In this document: positions 1 through 6,577 of the stretch, one piece after another
How the letters are laid out: every line of letters starts with the position of its first letter
Position numbering within the stretch: the stretch's first letter is position 1
Assembly: GCA_030151745.1 (NCBI GenBank)
Contig: JASLDA010000019.1
Span: 1-11,105, forward strand
Source: Chitinophagaceae bacterium
Lineage (GTDB): Bacteria; Bacteroidota; Bacteroidia; Chitinophagales; Chitinophagaceae
Direction of reading: 5' to 3'
DNA: 11,105 bases
Translations under genes and position numbers: made by a program
Notes under the pieces: generated by a model
Databases searched by the model: none
What the model was told of the DNA's origin: nothing
Seen by the model: only the letters and a program-made list of their open reading frames with translations

Positions 1-80
1 AGCTCGAAGACAGCGTGGACGAGATCCGCTCTTACCTGAAGCTGGATAACCGCCCGCAGGTCCATCAGCTGCGCAGATAG
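1..80 (+). CDS. C-terminal end of an unidentified protein (5' end outside window)
   Basis: The frame beginning at base 3 reads 25 sense codons and stops at TAG (78-80). The peptide begins LEDSVDEIRSYLKLDN and ends in HQLRR. It is charged with leucine/isoleucine spacing that suggests a short amphipathic helix or coiled coil. Some tail-fibre proteins end with a coiled coil of this kind after an intramolecular chaperone domain, and that would suit the fibre-like gene downstream, but 25 residues are too few to assign a family. No alternative frame stays open across this stretch as far as the stop. The call of a real coding end is moderately confident; the function is unknown. Confidence 0.5.
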   Translation, partial: LEDSVDEIRSYLKLDNRPQVHQLRR

Positions 81-328
81 CAGTCTTAACTATTAATCCA
101 TATCCCGGCCGTAAGGCAAACATGATTGACCCGAGAAGGGTCTGCATGGCTCATTATGCCCGGTATTACCCTTTTCGTCAAACTTGCTTGCTATGAAACA
201 CAAACTTTATTGACCCCTTCGATAGATGCGGGGATGAGCTATGCTCCCGGTATGCTCCGGGACCGCTTGATTATGCCGGGCCGATGCACATGCCCCAGCG
301 ATCCAGTTTTCACCTATAAACACCATTT
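81..328. other. Intergenic region with small inverted repeats, probable promoter region
   Basis: This 248-bp gap precedes the 73-residue gene and I see no convincing gene in it. It holds a 5-bp hairpin at 128-142 (GACCC, loop GAGAA, GGGTC) and a 6-bp perfect inverted repeat at 245-262 (TCCCGG, loop TATGCT, CCGGGA). The octamer ATTATGCC occurs twice, at 153-160 and 270-277, each time running into G/C bases. Neither hairpin is followed by a T run, so neither is a classical terminator. A promoter for the two downstream genes probably lies here, but I could not find a clean Bacteroidota -33/-7 pair. Confidence 0.35.
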
Positions 329-550
329 ATGTCTTTAACTACAAGCCCCAGGCATCTTGCCATAGATAATTTCCACGCGAACCGCGGCGCGCTCAGCTAT
401 TATGTGCTCGGTAATACGGTCCAGTTCCAGGCCCGTAACGGCGATACCTTTTACGTCGCCTACCAGGACGTTCAGAACCCCCTTACCGGCAATGCCTTCA
501 GCTCGCTGGCCGAGTTCGTGGCCTACCTGGACACGAACATATTTTCCTGA
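329..550 (+). CDS. Small 73-residue protein, stand-alone copy of the downstream protein's N-terminal domain
   Basis: This small intact protein has no recognised family. It aligns along nearly its whole length with residues 1-72 of the 606-residue protein encoded next. Shared blocks are IDNFH, SYYVLG, VQ, GD-FYV-Y-DV, P-TG-AF, L--F-AYLD-N-F. The pattern of short hydrophobic/aromatic strands followed by a terminal amphipathic helix suggests a compact alpha/beta domain, perhaps an attachment or oligomerisation module. There is no signal peptide or membrane segment. The ATG at 329 is preceded by an AT-rich leader with CTATAAAC at 314-321, repeated before the next gene. The gap to that gene is 22 bp, so the two are probably co-transcribed. 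The paralogy to the next gene supports a real gene. A role as a partner or cap of the large protein is inference. Confidence 0.8.
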   Translation: MSLTTSPRHLAIDNFHANRGALSYYVLGNTVQFQARNGDTFYVAYQDVQNPLTGNAFSSLAEFVAYLDTNIFS

Positions 551-572
551 TAAACTATAAACCCAAGCTTTT

Positions 573-2393
573 ATGATCTTTCAAATAGGCCCTAAACATG
601 TCCGGATCGATAACTTCCACGGCGAGATCGGGTCCTTCTCCTACTATGTCCTGGGCGACCTCGTCCAGATATATGCCGCTACCGGCGATGTCTTTTACGT
701 GTATTACCGCGACGTGACCGACCCGGTCACCGGTACGGCCTTTGCCACGCTCAATGCCTTCATCGCATACCTCGACGCCAATTTCTTCAAGTCGGGAGAC
801 GGAAGCGGGGGCGGCGGAACGACCTATGCCGGGGTCAGCCCCACTGCCCGCTACCTGTTCACCTCCGCGAACCAGACCTCGCTCGACTGGGAATCGCGGC
901 AATTGCTTACCGGCAGCGGCACCAAGTCGCTCGACTGGGGTATGCGGGGGCTGTACAATTCTACCGGGATAAAGACCGTCGACTATGAGACGCCTGTCAT
1001 TTCCGATGCTTACGGCTACAGCAGCGCCAACTTCACGACGCGCCTGCTCTTGCACCAGAACGGCAACCGGGCCGTATTCTGGGACGATGGTCGCAACTCA
1101 ATGCACGACGTGTACGGCCTGATCGGCGTTATTTGGGGCAATACAAGGGCCTTCGTGCCCAATTACTCCTTCGATTATGCGCAACGCACGCTGGTAGACG
1201 GTACTTTTTGGTCCGGCCGTGGCGCCGTCGCGCTGGACTGGAGCAACCGCTACCTGGTGGACAGCAACGAGTCAATTGTCGCCAGGTGGAACGAGCGCAT
1301 ACTGACGCACAATTGGACGGACTCGATCAACTGGGCAAGCCGGAATCTGCTCGATACCAACGGGCAGTACTCCGTCAACTGGGGCGAGCGCTTCCTGATG
1401 CACGGCGGCCTTCAAAGCCTCAACTGGGCGAACCGCGAGCTACTTAGCAGCGGTGCCAAGTCGGTGGACTGGGGTGCGCGGGGGCTGTACAACTCCACGG
1501 GGATAAAGACCGTCGACTATGAGACACCTCTGATTGCCGATGCTTCGGGGTACGGCAGCGCCAACTTCACCACGCGCCTGCTGCTGCACCAGAATGGCAC
1601 CCGGGCCATATTCTGGGACGACGGCCGCAACACCATGCACGATATAAATGGCCTGGTCGGAGTCATCTGGGGGAATACAAGAGCCTTCGTGCCCAGCTAC
1701 ACTTCCGAATATGGGCAACGCACGCTGGTAGATGGCACCTACTGGTCCGGCCGGGGCGCCGTTTCACTGGACTGGAGCAACCGCTACCTGGTGGACAGCA
1801 ACGAGACGATCGTAGGCAAATGGAACGAGCGCCTGCTGGTTCATAACGGGCAGGATTCCATCAACTGGGCAAGCCGGAACCTGTTCGATACCAATGGGCA
1901 ATATTCCGTCAACTGGAGTGAGCGCTTCCTGATGCATGGCGGCCTCCAGTGCCTTAACTGGGCCAACCGCCAGTTGCTCGACAATTCGGGCTTCGTGTCT
2001 CATAGCTGGCTGAACCGCAGTCTCCATGATACGAACGGCGTGGCTGGCATCGAGTACGGCTCCCGCTTCCTGAACGATGGCTACGGCAGCCCTGCCGTCG
2101 ACTGGCACAACCGTGCGCTGATGACCGTGTCCGGGGCCGCGACCCTCATCTGGGGACAAAGCCAGAGCGGCAGCGGCGCTGAAGTACTCCGATTCACAGG
2201 AGGGACGCGCATCGAGTTCGATGCGGCGACTCTTAACGACGACACGACGTTCGCGAACTCCGGGGGCGTGCAGACAGGCACCGAGATGCTCAATTATTAC
2301 GGCATCAACGGCGCCCGCTACCTGGCCACGCCTAAACGCTGGGCACGCATCGACGGCTCGGACAATCAACAGTATTATTTACCCCTTTACTAA
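573..2393 (+). CDS. Repeat-rich fibre-like protein with aromatic-x-x-R repeats
   Basis: This 606-residue protein of unknown function has four parts. Residues 1-72 are a paralogue of the preceding 73-residue protein. Residues 73-84 are a Ser/Gly-rich linker. Residues about 103-530 are an array of short repeats with a core of hydrophobic-D/N-W-x-x-R-x-L, the aromatic residue recurring mostly every 15-18 residues (for example W106, W122, F154, W170, W223, W239, W254, W270, W285, W300, W401, W417, W432, W448, W463, W479, W511). Residues about 535-606 form a different C-terminal domain ending in YYLPLY. Residues 117-293 are repeated as 295-471 with most positions identical. The period suggests stacked beta structure such as a fibre or solenoid. 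Similar W-x-x-R repeats and aromatic-rich C-termini are, from memory, found in phage tail or collar proteins, so a tail-fibre or surface-adhesin role is the best inference. There is no signal peptide. The ATG at 573 follows CTATAAAC at 555-562, matching the previous gene's leader. Confidence 0.85.
   Translation: MIFQIGPKHVRIDNFHGEIGSFSYYVLGDLVQIYAATGDVFYVYYRDVTDPVTGTAFATLNAFIAYLDANFFKSGDGSGGGGTTYAGVSPTARYLFTSANQTSLDWESRQLLTGSGTKSLDWGMRGLYNSTGIKTVDYETPVISDAYGYSSANFTTRLLLHQNGNRAVFWDDGRNSMHDVYGLIGVIWGNTRAFVPNYSFDYAQRTLVDGTFWSGRGAVALDWSNRYLVDSNESIVARWNERILTHNWTDSINWASRNLLDTNGQYSVNWGERFLMHGGLQSLNWANRELLSSGAKSVDWGARGLYNSTGIKTVDYETPLIADASGYGSANFTTRLLLHQNGTRAIFWDDGRNTMHDINGLVGVIWGNTRAFVPSYTSEYGQRTLVDGTYWSGRGAVSLDWSNRYLVDSNETIVGKWNERLLVHNGQDSINWASRNLFDTNGQYSVNWSERFLMHGGLQCLNWANRQLLDNSGFVSHSWLNRSLHDTNGVAGIEYGSRFLNDGYGSPAVDWHNRALMTVSGAATLIWGQSQSGSGAEVLRFTGGTRIEFDAATLNDDTTFANSGGVQTGTEMLNYYGINGARYLATPKRWARIDGSDNQQYYLPLY
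918..1985 (+). repeat. Two tandem 534-bp coding repeats inside the fibre-like gene
   Basis: Bases 918-1451 and 1452-1985 are direct repeats offset by exactly 534 bp (178 codons). Anchors are CTGTACAA/CTGTACAACT at 951 and 1485 and the shared string GGGATAAAGACCGTCGACTA. Each unit encodes about eleven short aromatic-x-x-R repeats. Differences are scattered and many are third-position, so the duplication is not very recent. Such a repeat could expand or contract by recombination and so change fibre length. Confidence 0.9.
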
Positions 2394-2405
2394 ATCTATC
2401 CGGAC

Positions 2406-2477
2406 GGAAGGCGGGATACGAAGCAGGGTGCAGCTTAAAGCCTGGAACGGCCGCCTTTCATTTCGCTTCCTGCTTCG
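2406..2477 (+). repeat. Two interlocked inverted repeats, possible RNA pseudoknot or switch
   Basis: The 152-bp gap between the fibre-like gene and the first small gene contains two inverted repeats whose arms interleave. Arms GGAAGGCGG (2406-2414) and CCGCCTTTC (2451-2459) pair over 9 bp with one G-U. Arms CGAAGCAGG (2419-2427) and CCTGCTTCG (2469-2477) pair perfectly over 9 bp. The order A-B-A'-B' means the RNA could form a pseudoknot or two mutually exclusive hairpins. No T run follows directly, so this is not a simple terminator. It could act on the 3' end of the fibre mRNA or the leader of the small genes. Confidence 0.45.
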
Positions 2478-2545
2478 CAAGGAGTTCCAACGAACCGATT
2501 CCGCATTCAATTCTCTTTTTTTAACCACCAATCAATTCAATTTTC

Positions 2546-2812
2546 ATGAACACGCAAGAAAGCCAATTGGTAACATTTATCAGCAAAGCCGTAACACGCA
2601 GCGGCGTACCCTTCAGCATCGGCTCCGTACAGAAAGACGGGCAGGGTATGGTCAATACCCTGAAGGGTACCGTAACCGTCAACGGGCAGAGCCAGGCAAT
2701 GCTCTGGAACGTACTCGGCCGCGCTTTTGCCAGCAATACCACCGAGTTTGATCTCGTCGAGGAAGTTTCCTTCGAGGATTTCCAGGCCCAGGTCACCGGC
2801 TCCGAAAGCTAG
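2546..2812 (+). CDS. Small 88-residue protein, first of a tandem pair, function unknown
   Basis: I do not recognise this family. The protein starts MNTQESQL and has a basic segment around residues 14-18 (KAVTR). The middle is Gly/Thr/Val-rich and likely beta (QKDGQGMVNTLKGTVTV, about residues 29-45). Then comes a hydrophobic stretch AMLWNVLGRAF and a strongly acidic C-terminus (EFDLVEEVSFEDFQ) with a short variable tail. It has no cysteine, signal peptide or membrane helix, so a small soluble cytoplasmic protein is likely. The ATG follows a T/A-rich leader (AATTCAATTTTC) without a Shine-Dalgarno sequence. The next gene encodes a near copy: 73 of the first 80 residues are identical, with divergence concentrated in the extreme tail. 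The conservation between copies supports a real gene. Its position between the fibre-like gene and the ATPase may mean functional linkage, but that is inference. Confidence 0.85.
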   Translation: MNTQESQLVTFISKAVTRSGVPFSIGSVQKDGQGMVNTLKGTVTVNGQSQAMLWNVLGRAFASNTTEFDLVEEVSFEDFQAQVTGSES

Positions 2813-2864
2813 GCAAGCCCGGATTCAATCATTTTTCTTAATTCAGTTTTTTAATTTAATTTTC

Positions 2865-3137
2865 ATGAACACGCAGGAAAGTCAATTAGTAGCATTTATC
2901 GGTAAAGCCGTAACACGCAGCGGCGTCCCCTTTCAGGTCGCATCTGTGCAGAAGGACGGACAGGGCATGGTTAATACATTGAAGGGTACTGTCACCGTTG
3001 GCGGACAGGATCAGGCAATGCTCTGGAACGTGCTTGGCCGGGCCTTTGCCAGCAATACCACCGAATTCGACCTGGTCGAGGAAGTTTCCTTCGAAGATTT
3101 CCAGGATCATGCCGGCGGGGAAAGCAGCGAAAGCTAA
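2865..3137 (+). CDS. Small 90-residue protein, second of the tandem pair, function unknown
   Basis: This is a paralogue of the preceding 88-residue protein. Within the first 80 residues the only differences are at positions 10, 13, 24-26, 46 and 49. The last ten residues differ and are two longer, ending GGESSES. The start is the ATG at 2865, because the similarity begins exactly there and the same TTTTCATGAACACGCA context precedes and spans both starts. Although the frame is open further upstream, a longer start would give a tail with no counterpart in the first copy. The gap to the upstream copy is 52 bp and is T/A-rich. A strong terminator follows 38 bp after the stop, so this gene closes the transcription unit. 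Same protein character: soluble, acidic C-terminus, no cysteine. Function unknown. Confidence 0.88.
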   Translation: MNTQESQLVAFIGKAVTRSGVPFQVASVQKDGQGMVNTLKGTVTVGGQDQAMLWNVLGRAFASNTTEFDLVEEVSFEDFQDHAGGESSES

Positions 3138-3175
3138 GTCGGGAACCGGTACATGATCCGGGCTTCCTTTTTCAC

Positions 3176-3212
3176 GCTGCCTTCCTCCATGCCGGGGGAA
3201 GGCAGCTTTTTT
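3176..3212 (+). terminator. Rho-independent terminator after the small-gene pair
   Basis: GCTGCCTTCC (3176-3185) pairs perfectly with GGAAGGCAGC (3197-3206). The stem can extend inward by three more pairs (one G-U) to leave a 5-nt loop ATGCC. Six T residues (3207-3212) follow at once. This is a textbook intrinsic terminator on the + strand. It separates the small-gene unit from the ATPase-TPR unit. Confidence 0.92.
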
Positions 3213-3295
3213 AAATCATCCGGCCATCCAGGCGGCAATTACAAATCCTGCCGAAGCCGGTTTCATTATGTTATTTTCGTCCGGACGCCCCTGTT

Positions 3296-4663
3296 ATGCA
3301 GATCAAGAAAGCCAACACGATCGATGAAGTCTACAATGCCCTGCTGGCAAGGCCGCTTCACGTCGACGAACTGGACGAGTTTTACTGCAATACGGATGCG
3401 GTCCGCAACGATGTCAGCGCCCGCTTCCAGCTGAAGCTCATGCTGCAGCGCAATGCCGCCTCCGGCCGGGATGCGCATTACCTCTTCGTCGGGTATCGCG
3501 GATGCGGGAAGAGCACCGAGCTCAATAAGCTGCAGAAGGAGCTGGACCGGGAATACGTTATCCTGAACTACTCCGTCATGCAGGAGCTGGATCCCCAGAG
3601 CATCGAGTATATCGAGCTGTTTATCGTCACGATGCAGCGCCTGTTCCGGCTCGCGGACGAGAAGAATCTGGGCATCGACGACGCCTTCATCAAGCAGATC
3701 GAGAGCTGGACCCAGACGAAGGAGATCAACGAGATCCGGGAAAAGCATTTCTCCGCCGATACCGAGGCCGGCATCAATACGAAGCTGGGCATTCCCTACC
3801 TGCAGGAATTCTTCCTTAAGCTGAAGGGAGCCGCAAAGGCTTCCAAATCGTTCAAGGAAACGATCAAGGAAACCCTGGAGCCCCGGCTGGCGGATCTAAT
3901 CCGGCTCTGCAACGACCTGATCTCCCAGGTCCGGATGGCATTGGCCGATATCGGCTACAAGGATCTCGTCATCATCATCGAAGATCTCGACAAGATCCCG
4001 CTTCCGCAGGCGGAGAAGCTGTTCTTCAGCTATGCGAACCAGCTGACCCAGCTTAAGGCGACCGTGGTCTATACGTTCCCGGTATCGCTCTACCACAATA
4101 ACAAGTTCGGCGCCGTGCGGGCCTATTTCACCGACGTCATCGAGCTGCCGATGATCAAGATCTCCCTGATGGACGGCTCCCCGTATCAGCCGGGCATCGA
4201 GGTCCTGAAAGCCATCGTGGAGGCGCGGGTCAACCCGGCGCTCTTCGCGCAGGAATCCACCCTGCTCCGCTTCATTGCCAAGACCGGCGGTGTCATCCGC
4301 GACCTTTTCGCCATGCTCAACGATGCCGCCACCGCCACGCTCTACGCCCAGAAGGCCGCCATAGGCGATGAGCACTTCAGTTTCGCCTACAACCAGCTCA
4401 AGCGGGAGTACAGCAATACCATTGCGGATTATACCGACGACAAGGGAACCATACGCTACAGGGCGCAGGAGTTTTATGACGCGATGTCGGCGCTGATCAA
4501 CGGAACGGACAAGAAGCCGCATAACTCGGAGATCATGATGCTGCTCCGCCAGAACCTGTGCGTGCTGAGCTACAACGGCGAGGGCTGGTGCGACGTGCAT
4601 CCTGTGATGAGGGATGTACTTGCGGAAAAAGGCTATCACACTGAAACCTCCCAAGCAACGTGA
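3296..4663 (+). CDS. AAA/STAND-like P-loop ATPase
   Basis: This 455-residue soluble ATPase has Walker A GYRGCGKST at residues 66-74 and Walker B LVIIIEDLDKI at 224-234, with the catalytic acidic pair E229-D230 and D232. The segment TGGVIRDLFAML (330-341) fits a sensor-2-like motif of Orc/Cdc6- and STAND-type ATPases, with R335 as candidate sensor arginine. The C-terminal part (about 385-450), including LLRQNLCVLSYNGEGW and DVHPVMRD, looks like a winged-helix domain. The N-terminal 60 residues contain the element ELDEFYCNTDAVR; I recall similar sequences preceding the P-loop in a bacterial ATPase family often found beside TPR proteins. The stop overlaps the next start by 4 nt, so the two are translationally coupled. 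The ATG at 3296 lies 83 bp after the terminator, so a promoter should lie in 3213-3295. Likely an NTP-dependent switch in a conflict or signalling module. The ATPase call is firm; the biological role is inference. Confidence 0.9.
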   Translation: MQIKKANTIDEVYNALLARPLHVDELDEFYCNTDAVRNDVSARFQLKLMLQRNAASGRDAHYLFVGYRGCGKSTELNKLQKELDREYVILNYSVMQELDPQSIEYIELFIVTMQRLFRLADEKNLGIDDAFIKQIESWTQTKEINEIREKHFSADTEAGINTKLGIPYLQEFFLKLKGAAKASKSFKETIKETLEPRLADLIRLCNDLISQVRMALADIGYKDLVIIIEDLDKIPLPQAEKLFFSYANQLTQLKATVVYTFPVSLYHNNKFGAVRAYFTDVIELPMIKISLMDGSPYQPGIEVLKAIVEARVNPALFAQESTLLRFIAKTGGVIRDLFAMLNDAATATLYAQKAAIGDEHFSFAYNQLKREYSNTIADYTDDKGTIRYRAQEFYDAMSALINGTDKKPHNSEIMMLLRQNLCVLSYNGEGWCDVHPVMRDVLAEKGYHTETSQAT

Positions 4664-6561
4664 ATTCCGACCTGGACAGCAACTTCCAGTTTTCCTACCA
4701 GCGGCTCCTCTACTTCCTGAGCCGGCCGGACGAGCAGGGCTATATGTTCTGCCAGGCAGACGACCAGAGGTTCATCCAGCGTATCAACCAGAGCCTGGCC
4801 GAGGATATGGCGGCCCTGGGGAAAACGGCCCGCGTCATCCATCTGCTTGCGGCCGGGGAGCTGTCCCTGTTCCAGCAGCTCGAGCGCGCTGCCGGCAGCG
4901 GGGACGCCCTGATCGCCGCGAATTTCTTCGAGGTCGTCAACGATCCCGAAACGGGCAGCGGGAACCTGACCCGGCTCAACTTTGCGCGGGAAGCGCTCTG
5001 GCAGCTGGGCAAGCCCATCCTGTTCTGGACGGACGCCGGCAGCATGCACGCGATCGCGAATCATGCCCCCGATCTGTATTCCCAGCGGCGGCACACCACG
5101 GTTCACTTCAAAGGCTCGTTCGCGATCGGGGTGTCCAGGAGGCTGACGCGCGAGGGTTGGGAGCAGTTCCTCTCCTCGGAGGAGTTCGCGCAGATCGAGA
5201 CCGCTATCGAGCTGCGCGAGAAGCGGCTGCAGGGAGCGCTGGGAAGCGCATACCCGCGCCGCCGCCTGTTCTCCGAGATCGCCCTGCCGCTTGCGGCAGA
5301 CTACGCAAGGCTCGGGCTGAGGGACGAAGCGGGCCGGATACTGGAAGCGTTCCAGGACTGTACCGAGGCGCTGGACGAGGTGGAGGATCTGGTCGCGCTG
5401 GCGGCCGTACAATACGCGCTCCATGGCTGCGCACCGGCCCTACATAGCCTGCAGCGCGCCAGCGACCGGATCGGCAGGCAGCGTGCGGAGAGCGGGGACG
5501 CCGGCTATCCCGTGCAGTGGTACGATATCCTTATCGCCAAGACCCGTCTTCGTGTCGAATGCGGCATGGCCCAGGCCGTGCTGCCCGAGCTGGATGAAGC
5601 GATTTCCCGCTTACGCGGCAAGGCGGAACCGGAATGGACGCGGCGCCAGCTGGCCGTGATGCTCAGCCTGAAGGCGGACCTGCTCTTCGAGCGCGGGCAA
5701 TATCCCGGGGCCGAGCGGCTCTACGCGGAGAGCCTCGGGATCTCGGAGCAGCTCAGCAAGGACAACCCCCAATCGGAACAGCGCCGCCGCGACCTGAGCG
5801 TCTCGCTGGACCGGATCGCATATATCTGCGAGGCACAGGGCCGGCTCGCGGAAGCTAAACGCTATTACGAACAGAGCCTCCGCATCATCGAAGAGCTCAG
5901 CAGATCCGGGCCCGGAGCGGGGGCGCTGCAGCGCGACCTGAGCGTTTCGCTCGGCAATATGGGTAATATCTACCGGGAGCTCGGGCAGCCGGAGCAAGCG
6001 GCCGGGTATTACGAGCGAAGCCTGCGCATTATCGAGCGGCTCCGCAAGGCGAATCCCAATTCCGGGCAGCTGCAGCGGGATCTGGGCACCCTGCTCGAGA
6101 AGATCGGCTCATCGCTCCGGGCTGCCGGCAAGCTTGCCGATGCGAAACGCTATCTCGGGGAAAGCCTCAGGATACGCGAAGCGCTCTGCCTCGATAACCC
6201 GGGCTCCGAGGAATCCGAGCGGGACCTGAGCGTTTCGCTGGATTATCTCGGCGACGCCTGCCGCGAATCGGGCGAGACGGAGCTGGCGATGCGGTACTAC
6301 GAGCGGAGCCTGGAAATAGCGGAGCGGCTTAGCCGGGCCCATCCTCATTCGGAGCAGCAGCAGCGCGATCTCGGCGTTTCGCTCTATAAGCTTGCCGAGA
6401 TCCGCAGGCTGGAAGGAAAGGTGCCGGAAGCCCTCGGGTATTACCGGAAGGGCCTGCACATCGTAGCCTCGCTTGCCGCTGCCAATCCGCTGTCGAAGAA
6501 CCTCAGGGACGATCTTGCGCGCTTCGAAGCCGCCATTGAGGAGCTGCAGGGGCTTCCGTAA
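4660..6561 (+). CDS. TPR-repeat protein with N-terminal alpha/beta domain, partner of the ATPase
   Basis: This 633-residue protein starts at GTG 4660, inside the ATPase stop (GTGA), typical of coupled translation; no Shine-Dalgarno sequence is needed to explain the start. Residues about 10-165 form an alpha/beta domain with LNFAREAL (106-113), KPILFWTDAG (118-127) and HAPDLYSQR (135-143). This resembles, from memory, the N-terminal domain of many TPR proteins paired with P-loop NTPases; I see no Walker A, so it is probably a non-catalytic NTPase-like fold. Residues about 200-320 are helical, TPR-like. Residues 329-616 are six repeats of exactly 48 residues, each starting R-D-L-S-V-S-L or a variant, followed by G---R--G----A--YYE-SL-I-E-L---NP. 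Such repeats form a superhelical protein-binding scaffold, so it probably recognises a partner or ligand and controls the ATPase. No effector or enzyme domain is visible. It ends 16 bp before the convergent efflux adaptor. Confidence 0.88.
   Translation: MNSDLDSNFQFSYQRLLYFLSRPDEQGYMFCQADDQRFIQRINQSLAEDMAALGKTARVIHLLAAGELSLFQQLERAAGSGDALIAANFFEVVNDPETGSGNLTRLNFAREALWQLGKPILFWTDAGSMHAIANHAPDLYSQRRHTTVHFKGSFAIGVSRRLTREGWEQFLSSEEFAQIETAIELREKRLQGALGSAYPRRRLFSEIALPLAADYARLGLRDEAGRILEAFQDCTEALDEVEDLVALAAVQYALHGCAPALHSLQRASDRIGRQRAESGDAGYPVQWYDILIAKTRLRVECGMAQAVLPELDEAISRLRGKAEPEWTRRQLAVMLSLKADLLFERGQYPGAERLYAESLGISEQLSKDNPQSEQRRRDLSVSLDRIAYICEAQGRLAEAKRYYEQSLRIIEELSRSGPGAGALQRDLSVSLGNMGNIYRELGQPEQAAGYYERSLRIIERLRKANPNSGQLQRDLGTLLEKIGSSLRAAGKLADAKRYLGESLRIREALCLDNPGSEESERDLSVSLDYLGDACRESGETELAMRYYERSLEIAERLSRAHPHSEQQQRDLGVSLYKLAEIRRLEGKVPEALGYYRKGLHIVASLAAANPLSKNLRDDLARFEAAIEELQGLP
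5644..6507 (+). repeat. Six 144-bp (48-codon) TPR-encoding repeats
   Basis: The R-x-L register recurs at residues 329, 377, 425, 473, 521, 569 and, degenerate, 617 of the TPR protein. The spacing is exactly 48 codons with no insertion or deletion. At DNA level the strongest shared string is GACCTGAGCGTTTCGCT, at the start of units 3 and 5 and in variant form elsewhere. Confidence 0.85.
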
Positions 6562-6577
6562 ATCGGCTGCGCCTTCA

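Larger units (their letters stand above)
2534..3137 (+). repeat. Tandem gene duplication, 319-bp offset
   Basis: The two small genes and about a dozen bases of leader before each ATG are direct repeats offset by 319 bp (ATG at 2546 and at 2865). The leaders share AATTTTCATGAACACGCA, the start of the coding match. Similarity fades at the final 8-10 codons and in the spacer. Confidence 0.85.

Noticed and set aside
128..142. Hairpin as terminator of the gene ending at 80
   Set aside because: The stem is only 5 bp and no T run follows.
126..338. Open frame of 70 codons before the 73-residue gene
   Set aside because: It starts at TTG, overlaps the next gene's start and gives a compositionally random peptide with no repeat or family features; treated as intergenic.
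555..1055. Long open frames on the minus strand opposite the fibre-like gene (also 1440-1718 and 1764-2369)
   Set aside because: They mirror the GC-rich codon pattern and the internal repeat of the + strand gene. Their peptides are Val/Gly/Arg-rich and lack any motif.
3272..3279. TATTTTCG as a Bacteroidota -7 element for the ATPase gene
   Set aside because: One mismatch to TAnnTTTG, no matching -33 TTG at proper spacing, and only about ten bases to the ATG. Too weak to list as a promoter.
3896..4654. 252-codon minus-strand frame opposite the ATPase gene
   Set aside because: The + strand frame carries Walker A and B motifs and codon structure; the antisense peptide shows no domain.
4614..5447. 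277-codon + strand frame overlapping the ATPase end and TPR gene start
   Set aside because: The peptide is Arg/Pro/Gly/Ala-rich as expected of an out-of-frame reading of GC-rich DNA. The GTG-started TPR frame has clear repeats.
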